Below are positions 1 through 6,151 of a stretch of 6,183 nucleotides of DNA, one piece after another. The notes under the pieces were generated by a model. That model worked only from the letters and a program-made list of their open reading frames with translations. It ran no database searches and was not told the DNA's origin. Each line of letters opens with the position of its first letter. The stretch's first letter is position 1. Location of the stretch: assembly GCA_945787305.1 (NCBI GenBank), contig CALZIH010000182.1, positions 1 through 6,183 on the forward strand. Reading direction: 5' to 3'. The translations under genes and the position numbers were made by a program. Source of the DNA: an uncultured Desulfobulbaceae bacterium. GTDB taxonomy: Bacteria > Desulfobacterota > Desulfobulbia > Desulfobulbales > Desulfobulbaceae.

Positions 1-647
1 CTGGCCTGCATGGCTGTATCTTCCTCTATATCATGCCAGTCGGCAGGCACATTCTGGCCGCCTATTTCCCAGAAAAAAAGCCAGAAAAAGATCATCAGTA
101 ACAGACCCGGTTCCGGCGAGGCATCAACGGCAAATATCGCTGCCAACCCGCCAAGGGTTTTTACGATACCGCTTACCATGGTCCGGAGATGACTGACCCG
201 CAGCAACATGCAATATATGGCTTCCAGAACGCAGCCTATAATGAGGATAAAGGCGCAAACCGGATTCAACAAATAGGCGGTAAGGAGTGAAAGAACAGCC
301 CAGCCACCGGCCCAGGTCATTGCTTCCGGCATACTTAAATATCCACGGGCAAGGGGGTGACGGATGTGGGTCCCATCCAGGTAGCTGGATTCACGGTCGA
401 AACCGGCCTGACTGATTTTTTCCTTGTCTGTTTTGTAATCGACAATATCATTTAAGGCATATACAGCGGTGTAGCCTGCAAAGGCGGCAAGTGTTCCCAG
501 GGCGATAACACTGATATCCGGAGGATTGCCAAGCCACAGCAGGGCGACCAACAAAGGGGTACAGATGTCAAGCAGCCCGTGGGGGGTCCTCGATAGGGCC
601 AAAAAGAGTTTTATTCTTGATATTCCTGAGTATTCGGTAACATGCAT
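1..647 (-). CDS. UbiA-superfamily prenyltransferase (partial, C-terminal end outside window)
   Basis: An integral-membrane enzyme of the UbiA superfamily, which transfers a prenyl chain to an acceptor such as an aromatic quinone precursor. The frame is open from ATG 647 to the window edge, giving 215 residues of a family usually near 290. The first Asp-rich motif is N66-D67-I-V-D70-Y-K-T-D74, after a hydrophobic segment. The second is visible as N199-V-P-A-D203-W-H-D206-I-E-E-D210; these motifs bind Mg2+-diphosphate. Hydrophobic stretches lie at about 25-39, 45-64, 112-149 and 158-195. An in-frame stop at 665-663 leaves ATG 647 as the first usable start; no good Shine-Dalgarno precedes it. 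The loop between the first motif and the R-H-P-L-A-R-G sequence (96-102) is about 13 residues longer than in E. coli UbiA or CyoE. It is transcribed away from the cyo operon. The substrate cannot be assigned: a quinone-pathway UbiA/MenA-like role is possible. Family assignment is confident, exact function is not. Confidence 0.88.
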   Translation of the reverse strand, partial: MHVTEYSGISRIKLFLALSRTPHGLLDICTPLLVALLWLGNPPDISVIALGTLAAFAGYTAVYALNDIVDYKTDKEKISQAGFDRESSYLDGTHIRHPLARGYLSMPEAMTWAGGWAVLSLLTAYLLNPVCAFILIIGCVLEAIYCMLLRVSHLRTMVSGIVKTLGGLAAIFAVDASPEPGLLLMIFFWLFFWEIGGQNVPADWHDIEEDTAMQA

Positions 648-661
648 ATTGTTTTCTGGTT

Positions 662-690
662 TTTATCGGTTAACTGATTACCCAAAGCAA
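662..690 (-). promoter_or_regulatory. Candidate sigma70 promoter for the UbiA-type gene
   Basis: Read on the - strand, TTGCTT (690-685) is followed after exactly 17 bases by GATAAA (667-662), a reasonable -35/-10 pair. It would start transcription only about 5-10 bases before ATG 647, giving an almost leaderless message, which fits the absence of a clear Shine-Dalgarno. A small dyad (AAGAC-ACA-GTCTT, 702-714) lies 11 bases upstream of the -35 element. This is a consensus match by eye only, in AT-rich DNA where chance matches are common. Confidence 0.25.
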
Positions 691-804
691 TCTGCTATCA
701 AAAGACACAGTCTTAGGGAAGAGAAGATAGAGGATTCTGTCTAACGAAGCCCTGTTGGCCTCGAACGAAAATCCTAATTATTCTAGGCGTCCTTTAATTT
801 ATCA

Positions 805-821
805 CAGCAAATTAATTGCTG
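805..821. repeat. Short inverted repeat (CAGCAA-ATTAA-TTGCTG)
   Basis: Two perfect 6-bp arms, CAGCAA and TTGCTG, flank a 5-base centre ATTAA; even the centre is nearly symmetric. It sits in the AT-rich part of the divergent intergenic region, 158 bp from the UbiA-type start and 411 bp from cyoA. It lacks a GC-rich stem and an adjoining T-run, so an intrinsic terminator is unlikely; an operator-like site is possible. No regulator can be named from the sequence. Confidence 0.3.
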
Positions 822-1044
822 AAATTATAAAAAATATATGGCTTACCAAGTATAAGACCACAGTCTACACTGGAGGTTTGAACAAGGCCAGTGAATTGTA
901 GAACGATCAACATGAACCCATTGCTGTTGGAACGTAACCAGGATACATTCAACGCTTTCGTATAAGTATTTCCTGCTAAGACACAAGATGATCAGCAGGT
1001 TACCCTTGGCAGGGTGACGATTACTCCTAGGGATCCTAACCTGT

Positions 1045-1064
1045 CTGGTCACAACGGTGAACAG
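1045..1064. repeat. Imperfect hairpin / dyad upstream of cyoA
   Basis: CTG-g-TCAC, loop AACG, GTGA-a-CAG: seven pairs interrupted by one G/A mismatch around a four-base loop. It could be a protein-binding dyad or a small RNA hairpin if transcribed. It lies about 170 bp before the cyoA start and no T-run follows it. Confidence 0.25.
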
Positions 1065-1134
1065 CTAATCTTACTGCCGTTCATGTTTTTTGTATGTGAT
1101 AATTTCCAGAAAACCATATATATGTAAACCTTCA

Positions 1135-1146
1135 AAAGTGCACTTT
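1135..1146. promoter_or_regulatory. Perfect 12-bp palindrome AAAGTGCACTTT upstream of cyoA, possible operator
   Basis: AAAGTGCACTTT is its own reverse complement over all 12 bases. It overlaps a second 8-bp palindrome, CTTTAAAG (1143-1150). Its centre is about 57 bp upstream of the candidate extended -10 element at 1197, that is near -71 relative to the expected start of cyoA transcription, a typical position for an activator. It matches neither the FNR (TTGAT-N4-ATCAA) nor the CRP (TGTGA-N6-TCACA) consensus. The regulatory role is inferred from symmetry and position only. Confidence 0.35.
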
Positions 1147-1196
1147 AAAGCACAAAAGAAAGTAGAGGACAACCTGCTCCGTGTTTCAGTTTGCCC

Positions 1197-1205
1197 TGAT
1201 ATACT
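1197..1205 (+). promoter_or_regulatory. Candidate extended -10 promoter of the cyo operon
   Basis: TGATATACT matches the extended -10 pattern TG-N-TATAAT with a single mismatch (TATACT). No good -35 box is found 16-18 bases upstream, which is acceptable for extended -10 promoters and suggests help from an activator. Transcription would begin near 1212, about 20 bases before ATG 1232, leaving room for the GAGGA ribosome binding site at 1221-1225. A second, weaker extended -10 match (TG-T-GATAAT) lies at 1095-1103. Confidence 0.4.
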
Positions 1206-1231
1206 ACTTCCTTTGAACTTGAGGATAGATA

Positions 1232-2155
1232 ATGAGCAGAATCGTTACATTTATTCTTTTCGGATTGTTGTCCATATGCGCTGCAGGACTCCTCGCTGGC
1301 TGCAGCGACGTGATCCTGTTTGATCCCAAAGGGCCCATAGGTTCTACCAACCGTTTTGTCATCATTGCATCATTTGCGCTCATGTTGATCGTCGTTATTC
1401 CGGTTTTTATCCTGGCGATATGGTTTCCCTGGAAATACCGCTCCTCCAATACCAAAGCGACTTATGATCCGAAATGGAGTCATTCAACGAAGATCGAACT
1501 TGTGGTCTGGCTGGTACCGGCAGCTATTGTTACCGCGTTGAGTATTATGACCTGGAAGACCACCCACCAACTGGACCCCCATAAGCCTATCGAGTCGGAG
1601 ATCAGCCCCATCAGGATCGAAGCTGTCTCCCTTGACTGGAAATGGTTGTTTATCTATCCGGACCAGCAGATTGCCACGGTCAATCAAATTGTTTTTCCCG
1701 CCAATGTTCCGTTGAGCTTCAAACTGACATCAGATACGGTGATGACCTCATTTTTCATTCCCCAACTGGGTAGTCAGATATACGCCATGGCTGGCATGGA
1801 AACCCAATTACACCTTCTGGCCAGTGAACCCGGGACCTATACCGGCCAGAATCAGCAATTGAGCGGCGAGGGGTACGCCGACATGCACTTCAAGGCGATC
1901 GCTGTTTCTCCACAAGAGTTCGAGGCATGGGTCGAAACGGTCAGGAGGTCACCGGAGAAACTTGATATGGCACGATACGAGAAACTCAAGGCACCAAGCA
2001 TCCGAGACCCCGTTACATTTTTTTCTACAGCCAAACACGGCCTGTTTGAGCACATCCTTGGTAAGTATCATGATTCCATGGGCATGAAGCACGACGGTAT
2101 GCACAGTACACCCAAGCCAAAGCAAACGAAACCCAGCACCTCGGAGAAGAGTTGA
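1232..2155 (+). CDS. cyoA: Cytochrome bo3 ubiquinol oxidase subunit II
   Basis: Subunit II of the proton-pumping quinol oxidase, in the inner membrane with a periplasmic cupredoxin-fold domain. 307 residues (E. coli 315). A lipoprotein signal ends in lipobox L21-A22-G23-C24. Two membrane helices follow (about 42-65 and 88-108), then the periplasmic domain with D135-W-K-W and F175-I-P-Q-L-G-S-Q-I-Y-A-M-A-G-M. E89, which corresponds to the E. coli residue at the K-channel entrance, is kept. The CuA ligands of cytochrome c oxidases are absent: Thr/Ser (172-173) replace the first His, and the Cys-x-x-x-Cys segment reads N-Q-Q-L-S (207-211). This marks a quinol oxidase rather than a cytochrome c oxidase. 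The C-terminal tail is His/Met-rich (H280, M283, M285, H287, M290, H291), as in E. coli. ATG 1232 has GAGGA six bases upstream. First gene of the operon; its stop is one base before cyoB. Confidence 0.97.
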   Translation: MSRIVTFILFGLLSICAAGLLAGCSDVILFDPKGPIGSTNRFVIIASFALMLIVVIPVFILAIWFPWKYRSSNTKATYDPKWSHSTKIELVVWLVPAAIVTALSIMTWKTTHQLDPHKPIESEISPIRIEAVSLDWKWLFIYPDQQIATVNQIVFPANVPLSFKLTSDTVMTSFFIPQLGSQIYAMAGMETQLHLLASEPGTYTGQNQQLSGEGYADMHFKAIAVSPQEFEAWVETVRRSPEKLDMARYEKLKAPSIRDPVTFFSTAKHGLFEHILGKYHDSMGMKHDGMHSTPKPKQTKPSTSEKS

Positions 2156-2156
2156 T

Positions 2157-4244
2157 ATGTTTGGAAAGTTGAGCCTTGCAGCAGTGCCGACCCATGATCC
2201 AATCGTTATGCTTGCGGTAAGCGGATCAATTGTGGCGGGTCTGGTGCTCCTGGCCCTTATAACCTACTTCCGCAAGTGGACAATCCTTTGGCAGGATTGG
2301 CTGACCAGCGTCGATCATAAGAAAATCGGTATCATGTATATCATTCTTGCGATGGTCATGATGCTGCGCGGGCTCTCGGAAGCCTTCATGATGCGTGCGC
2401 AGCAGGCCATAGCCGTGAGCGGATCGCATGGCTTTCTACCGCCCGATCACTTCAACCAGATATTCACCGCCCACGGCACGGCCATGATCATCTTCGTGGC
2501 CATGCCCTTTCTGGTTGGTTTGATGAATATTGTAATACCTCCGCAAATCGGTGCCAGAGACGTGGCATTTCCCTATTTGAATTCACTCAGTCTCTGGATG
2601 ACTGCGGCCGGTTTTATGCTGATGATGGTATCACTTGGTGTGGGTGAGTTCTCCAGAGCCGGTTGGTCTGGGTATGCTCCCTTGACGGAACTGCAATACA
2701 GTCCCGGGACAGGCGTGGACTATTGGATATGGGCACTGCAGATTGCAGGCGTCGGCTCATTGATGACCAGTGTGAATTTTCTGGTCACCATACTGAAGAT
2801 GCGTGCTCCGGGAATGACACTCATGCGTATGCCGGTTTTTGTCTGGACGGCCCTGAGCACCAATCTTCTCATTCTGCTCTCTTTTCCGGTTCTTACAGCC
2901 GTTCTCGCCATGTTGACCCTGGATCGATATCTTGGCATGCATTTCTTCACCAACTCCCTCGGCGGCAACATGATGATGTATGTCAACCTGTTCTGGATGT
3001 GGGGGCATCCAGAAGTCTATATCGTCATCTTGCCGGCATTTGGGATATATTCTGAAGTCACGGCGACTTTTTCCAGTAAACGGCTGTTCAGCTATACATC
3101 GATGGTCTATGCCACGGCATCGATCATGATTCTCTCCTTTATCGTCTGGCTGCACCACTTCTACACCATGGGGGCAAGCCCCAACGTCAACATTTTTTTC
3201 GGCATTACGACCATGATCATTGCGGTGCCTACCGGTGTGAAGATCTTCAATTGGTTGTTCACCATGTATCGTGGTCGCGTCCGTTTCACGACGCCGATGC
3301 TCTGGACTTTGGGTTTTATCAGTGCCTTTACCGTCGGCGGCATGACAGGGGTGCTGCTGGCGACTCCGGTTGCTGACTATGTGCTCCATAACAGCCTGTT
3401 TTTAGTTGCACATTTTCATAACGTGCTGATCCCCGGGGCGCTTTTCGGGTACTTTGCCGGCTATTCCTACTGGTTTCCGAAGGCCATCGGGTTTCCTTTG
3501 GACGAAAAGTGGGGTAAGCGTGCCTTCTGGTTTTGGATCATCGGATTCTATTTGGCCTTTTTACCCTTGTATATGCTCGGGTTCATGGGCATGCCCCGTC
3601 GTCTTGCCTATTACGACAACCCGGCCTGGCAACCCTATCTTATCGTAGCGACTCTTGGTATTATTCTAATCTTGACCGGCGTTGCCTGCCAGATAATACA
3701 GTTGATTGTGAGTATCAGACAGCGTAACGCCACCCGCGATCTGACCGGTGATCCCTGGGACGGACGCACGTTGGAATGGGCGATCTCTTCCCCTCCACCC
3801 GTCTACAACTTTGCTCAAATACCGGTCGTTCATGATCTTGACGCCTTTACGGACATGAAGGAAAAAGGTACCGCTTACCGGAAGCCGGACCGTTACCATG
3901 ATATTCATATGCCGAAAAATACAGCGGCAGGCCTGATTAACGGGGTATTTGCCTTCCTGTTCGGATTCGCCATGGTCTGGCATATCTGGTGGCTTGCTGT
4001 TGTTTCCACCCTTGGCATCCTTGTGACGGTGATCCTGCGTGCGGCCGATGACGATACGGAATATACCATCCCCGCAGCCGAGGTGGAACGGATTGAGCAG
4101 CTACGTTTCCAACAGCCGGCCTTTGCGGCTCTGTACGCTTCCGCCGGCAACCGGACTGCAACTGAAAAATTACCATTGGATTTGCTCCATGATATCAGAA
4201 GCCCCCGCAATGGAAATCGCTGCCGAGAACCTCGGGCACCATGA
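2157..4244 (+). CDS. cyoB: Cytochrome bo3 ubiquinol oxidase subunit I
   Basis: Catalytic heme-copper subunit that oxidises quinol, reduces O2 to water and pumps protons. Numbering matches E. coli CyoB through the catalytic core. Heme b ligands H106 and H421, high-spin heme ligand H419 and CuB ligands H284, H333 and H334 are present, with the cross-link Tyr Y288. D-channel residues N124, D135 and E286 and K-channel K362 are kept; H411 is also present. Of the quinol-site residues, R71, H98 and Q101 are conserved but D75 is Glu (R71-G-L-S-E75). Start and N-terminus (MFGKLSL) match E. coli; GGAG lies ten bases before ATG, one base after the cyoA stop. At 695 residues it is 32 longer than E. coli (663): the extra C-terminal tail, rich in Arg and Pro, has no recognisable domain and overlaps cyoC by 56 bp in another frame. 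No frameshift is seen in the core. Confidence 0.97.
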   Translation: MFGKLSLAAVPTHDPIVMLAVSGSIVAGLVLLALITYFRKWTILWQDWLTSVDHKKIGIMYIILAMVMMLRGLSEAFMMRAQQAIAVSGSHGFLPPDHFNQIFTAHGTAMIIFVAMPFLVGLMNIVIPPQIGARDVAFPYLNSLSLWMTAAGFMLMMVSLGVGEFSRAGWSGYAPLTELQYSPGTGVDYWIWALQIAGVGSLMTSVNFLVTILKMRAPGMTLMRMPVFVWTALSTNLLILLSFPVLTAVLAMLTLDRYLGMHFFTNSLGGNMMMYVNLFWMWGHPEVYIVILPAFGIYSEVTATFSSKRLFSYTSMVYATASIMILSFIVWLHHFYTMGASPNVNIFFGITTMIIAVPTGVKIFNWLFTMYRGRVRFTTPMLWTLGFISAFTVGGMTGVLLATPVADYVLHNSLFLVAHFHNVLIPGALFGYFAGYSYWFPKAIGFPLDEKWGKRAFWFWIIGFYLAFLPLYMLGFMGMPRRLAYYDNPAWQPYLIVATLGIILILTGVACQIIQLIVSIRQRNATRDLTGDPWDGRTLEWAISSPPPVYNFAQIPVVHDLDAFTDMKEKGTAYRKPDRYHDIHMPKNTAAGLINGVFAFLFGFAMVWHIWWLAVVSTLGILVTVILRAADDDTEYTIPAAEVERIEQLRFQQPAFAALYASAGNRTATEKLPLDLLHDIRSPRNGNRCREPRAP

Positions 4245-4800
4245 TGCTCTCTCCAACAAGGCCTTTGGATTCTGGCTGTACATCATGAGCGATCTTGTCC
4301 TCTTTGCAGCAATCTTTGCGACCTACATCGTCTTGAGCCATAATTACGCCGGCGGCCCTACCGGCAAGGACCTTTTTCATCTGCCCTATGTTTTCGGCGA
4401 AACCCTGCTTCTCCTGTTCAGCAGCGCAACCTATGGCCTTGCGATGTTGGCCATCAATGAAAACAACAGCAATAAGGTATTAACCTGGCTCACCGTCACG
4501 TTTCTGCTCGGCCTTGGTTTTGTCGCCATGGAGATTAATGAGTTTTACGGAATGATCCTTGAGGGCAATGGTCCTGACCGCAGCGGCTTCTTATCAGCCT
4601 TTTTCACTCTGGTCGGTACCCATGGCGCCCATGTGATCTGCGGGCTGATCTGGATGGCGGTCATGGCCGGTCAGGTTATCAGGAAAGGGCTGACCGAACC
4701 AGTACAATCCCGGCTACTGTGCCTGAGTATCTTCTGGCATTTTCTCGATATTGTCTGGGTGGGCGTCTTCACCGTAGTCTATTTGACGGGAGTTATGTAA
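4189..4800 (+). CDS. cyoC: Cytochrome bo3 ubiquinol oxidase subunit III
   Basis: Five-helix membrane subunit III, which packs against subunit I and supports assembly and stability; it has no redox centre. Conserved blocks follow E. coli CyoC: F-G-F-W-L-Y-I-M-S-D near residue 26, A-G-G-P-T-G-K-D, the E-T-L-L-L-L-F-S-S helix, G-P-D-R-S-G-F-L-S-A-F-F, V-G-T-H-G-A-H-V and F-W-H-F-L-D-I-V-W near the end. The frame is open further upstream (to 4039), but those codons lie inside cyoB and look unlike CyoC. ATG 4189 gives 203 residues against 204 in E. coli and an N-terminus of the right length (24 against 25 residues before the A/I-F-G-F-W block). GGAT lies seven bases before it. ATG 4210 (M8) is an alternative with AGAAG upstream. 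The overlap with cyoB suggests translational coupling. The stop abuts the cyoD start. Confidence 0.95.
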   Translation: MISEAPAMEIAAENLGHHDALSNKAFGFWLYIMSDLVLFAAIFATYIVLSHNYAGGPTGKDLFHLPYVFGETLLLLFSSATYGLAMLAINENNSNKVLTWLTVTFLLGLGFVAMEINEFYGMILEGNGPDRSGFLSAFFTLVGTHGAHVICGLIWMAVMAGQVIRKGLTEPVQSRLLCLSIFWHFLDIVWVGVFTVVYLTGVM

Positions 4801-5130
4801 ATGAATCAAACACTGCTTGACAGCACCGGAGCAAGCGGCGGAAGCATCAAATCCTATGCCATCGGGTTCATTCTTTCCATCGTCCTGACCGCTCTCGCTT
4901 TCGGGTTGGTGATGCTGGGCGAGACTGTGCCGCGCGGAATTACGTTTATCGGCATTTTTGCTGCGGGTACGCTGCAAATTCTTGTGCATCTGCATTACTT
5001 TCTGCACCTGAACAGATCCTCAGCCGCACGATGGAATGTGCTGGTCCTTCTGTTTACACTGTTGATAATGACGATCTTTATCGGGGGCTCGCTTTGGATT
5101 ATGTCCAACTTGAATTACCGCATGATGTGA
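4801..5130 (+). CDS. cyoD: Cytochrome bo3 ubiquinol oxidase subunit IV
   Basis: Small membrane subunit IV, needed for assembly and stability of the oxidase and not for catalysis itself. 109 residues, the same length as E. coli CyoD. Three hydrophobic helices lie at about 20-40, 46-68 and 78-100. Conserved features are S-G-A-S-G-G-S-I-K-S-Y before the first helix, L-V-H-L-H-Y-F-L-H-L-N in the second helix region, and G-S-L-W-I-M-S-N-L-N-Y-R-M-M at the C-terminus. The ATG follows the cyoC stop codon directly (TAA-ATG), with GGGAG eight bases before it, inside the end of cyoC. Its TGA overlaps the proposed GTG start of cyoE. Confidence 0.95.
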   Translation: MNQTLLDSTGASGGSIKSYAIGFILSIVLTALAFGLVMLGETVPRGITFIGIFAAGTLQILVHLHYFLHLNRSSAARWNVLVLLFTLLIMTIFIGGSLWIMSNLNYRMM

Positions 5131-5996
5131 GCGTGTCTGAGGTGATCAGAAAGTATATCCTCGTCGCCAAACCGGGAATTATTTTCGGTAATCTGATTTC
5201 TACCGCGGGAGGATTTCTTCTTGCCTCCAAAGGGGCGGTTGATGTCGGTCTTTTACTGGCGACGCTTGTCGGGGTTTCCCTGGTTGTCGCCTCCGGTTGC
5301 GTTTTCAATAACTATATTGACAGAAGCATAGACGGCAAAATGGTTCGGACACAGAACCGGCCCCTTGCAAGCGGTCTCATGTCGCCGCAAGTCGCAATGC
5401 TGTATGCAATAGTACTTGGTGCTGCCGGAACGGCACTGCTCTTGATAAAAACCAACGTGCTGTGCGTCGCCATCGTCCTGATAGGTTTTGCTGTTTATGC
5501 AGGCGTCTATAGTTTCTATTTGAAACGAAGATCAGTCTATGCAACACTGATTGGCAGCCTGGCCGGCGCCGCCCCTCCCTTGGCCGGATATTGCGCGGTT
5601 ACCAGCAGCCTCGATACCGCCGCTTTGATTTTATTTGCAATATTTACCTTGTGGCAGGTGCCCCATTCCTATGCAATTGCCATTTACAGCTTTGAAGATT
5701 ACGCTGCCGCGCACATTCCGGTTCTGCCGGTCGTCCAGGGAATAGCCGCTGCCAAAAAGCAAATATGTTGCTATATACTGGGCTTTACGTTAGTGACACC
5801 GCTGCTGACACTGTCCGGATACGCCGGTTACCTTTTTCTTGTGGTAACCGGTGCAATGGGGATATTCTGGCTCTATATCGCCTGGGCTGGATTTACAACG
5901 GCCGACAACAGAATTTGGGCCAAAAAGCTGTTTGCCTTCTCGATTCTGCTCATGACCGTCCTCAACGTCATGATGTCGATCGATGTCACGACCTGA
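5127..5996 (+). CDS. cyoE: Protoheme IX farnesyltransferase (heme O synthase)
   Basis: UbiA-superfamily membrane enzyme that adds a farnesyl group to protoheme to give heme O, the high-spin heme of the CyoB binuclear centre. Visible motifs (numbered from GTG 5127) are K15-P-G-I-I-F-G-N-L-I-S, the Asp-rich N62-Y-I-D65-R-S-I-D69 followed by R74-T-Q-N-R-P-L, G143-S-L-A-G-A-A-P-P, and W176-Q-V-P-H-S-Y-A-I-A-I with D191-Y and I197-P-V-L-P. Most of the protein is hydrophobic, as expected for a multi-helix enzyme. Start: GTG 5127 forms a GTGA overlap with the cyoD stop and gives 289 residues (E. coli 296). GTG 5133 and GTG 5142 are alternatives in the same frame that give N-termini closer in length to E. 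coli. None has a strong Shine-Dalgarno, so coupling to cyoD is likely. An ATG at 5031 lies far inside cyoD and is unlikely. Confidence 0.93.
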   Translation: MSVSEVIRKYILVAKPGIIFGNLISTAGGFLLASKGAVDVGLLLATLVGVSLVVASGCVFNNYIDRSIDGKMVRTQNRPLASGLMSPQVAMLYAIVLGAAGTALLLIKTNVLCVAIVLIGFAVYAGVYSFYLKRRSVYATLIGSLAGAAPPLAGYCAVTSSLDTAALILFAIFTLWQVPHSYAIAIYSFEDYAAAHIPVLPVVQGIAAAKKQICCYILGFTLVTPLLTLSGYAGYLFLVVTGAMGIFWLYIAWAGFTTADNRIWAKKLFAFSILLMTVLNVMMSIDVTT

Positions 5997-6051
5997 GGCA
6001 ACCGTCGATCTTGTCTGCAAGCATTTCAAGATAAGCAAAAGAGTATAGTAT

Positions 6052-6079
6052 TTGACCGGCCTTCTTCGTCTGATATTTT
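6052..6079 (+). promoter_or_regulatory. Candidate sigma70 promoter downstream of cyoE
   Basis: TTGACC (6052-6057) is followed after 16 bases by TATTTT (6074-6079), which is also preceded by TG-N (extended -10). This is the best consensus promoter in the window. It lies 56 bases after the cyoE stop and would give a leader of roughly 65 bases before ATG 6152. It supports a separate transcription unit starting beyond cyoE, but is assigned by eye only. Confidence 0.4.
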
Positions 6080-6125
6080 ACAATTGTCGATGTCGTAGAT
6101 AAGCGAGGTAACGAGACTTCGAAAA

Positions 6126-6142
6126 GCCTTGCCACCGAAGGC
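6126..6142 (+). promoter_or_regulatory. Small hairpin next to the possible ribosome binding site of the 6152 ORF
   Basis: GCCTT (6126-6130) pairs with AAGGC (6138-6142) across a seven-base loop. The 3' arm overlaps GAAGG (6137-6141), a Shine-Dalgarno-like sequence ten bases before ATG 6152. If the ORF is real, the hairpin could hide the ribosome binding site. The stem is short and no T-run follows it, so it does not look like an intrinsic terminator for the cyo operon. Confidence 0.25.
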
Positions 6143-6151
6143 GGAAAGGTT

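Larger units (their letters stand above)
648..1231. other. Divergent intergenic region, no convincing gene
   Basis: These 584 bases separate the divergent UbiA-type gene from cyoA. Parts are clearly AT-rich (about 776-840 and 1081-1160), unlike the flanking genes. I find no ORF with a good ribosome binding site and recognisable protein. The longest stop-free stretches are a 69-codon - strand frame (1052-843) and a + strand frame in the 912-1127 region broken by a TAA at 963-965; neither resembles a family I know. The region holds several short dyads (702-714, 805-821, 1045-1064, 1135-1146) and promoter-like sequences toward both sides, so a regulatory role is the simplest reading. A small RNA or the remains of a decayed gene cannot be excluded. 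Confidence 0.6.

Noticed and set aside
669..674. ArcA-like or FNR-like box (GTTAAC and flanks)
   Set aside because: Only one partial half-site is present; no second repeat at the right spacing and no TTGAT-N4-ATCAA was found.
526..744. 72-codon + strand frame overlapping the start of the UbiA-type gene
   Set aside because: It is antisense to a clearly coding N-terminus and reads as a shadow with no family features.
843..1052. 69-codon - strand frame in the intergenic region
   Set aside because: No clear ribosome binding site, no recognised family and improbable composition (many Trp, His, Cys and Arg); a chance frame is the simpler reading.
2757..3389. 210-codon open frame on the - strand inside cyoB
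   Set aside because: It lies wholly opposite a highly conserved catalytic gene, is His/Arg/Asp-rich in a way typical of antisense shadows, and has no recognisable motif.
4039..4188. Upstream ATG extending CyoC by 50 residues
   Set aside because: The extra residues lie in the cyoB coding region and have no counterpart in CyoC; ATG 4189 gives the family length.
5031..5126. ATG 5031 as the cyoE start
   Set aside because: It would overlap cyoD by 100 bp and add 32 residues unlike any CyoE N-terminus.
1232..5996. aa3-type cytochrome c oxidase
   Set aside because: Subunit II lacks the CuA ligands, CyoB keeps the quinol-site residues R71, H98 and Q101, and no heme A synthase gene is present; gene order is that of cyo.
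5997..6151. Intrinsic terminator for the cyo operon
   Set aside because: No GC-rich stem followed by a T-run could be found between the cyoE stop and 6151.
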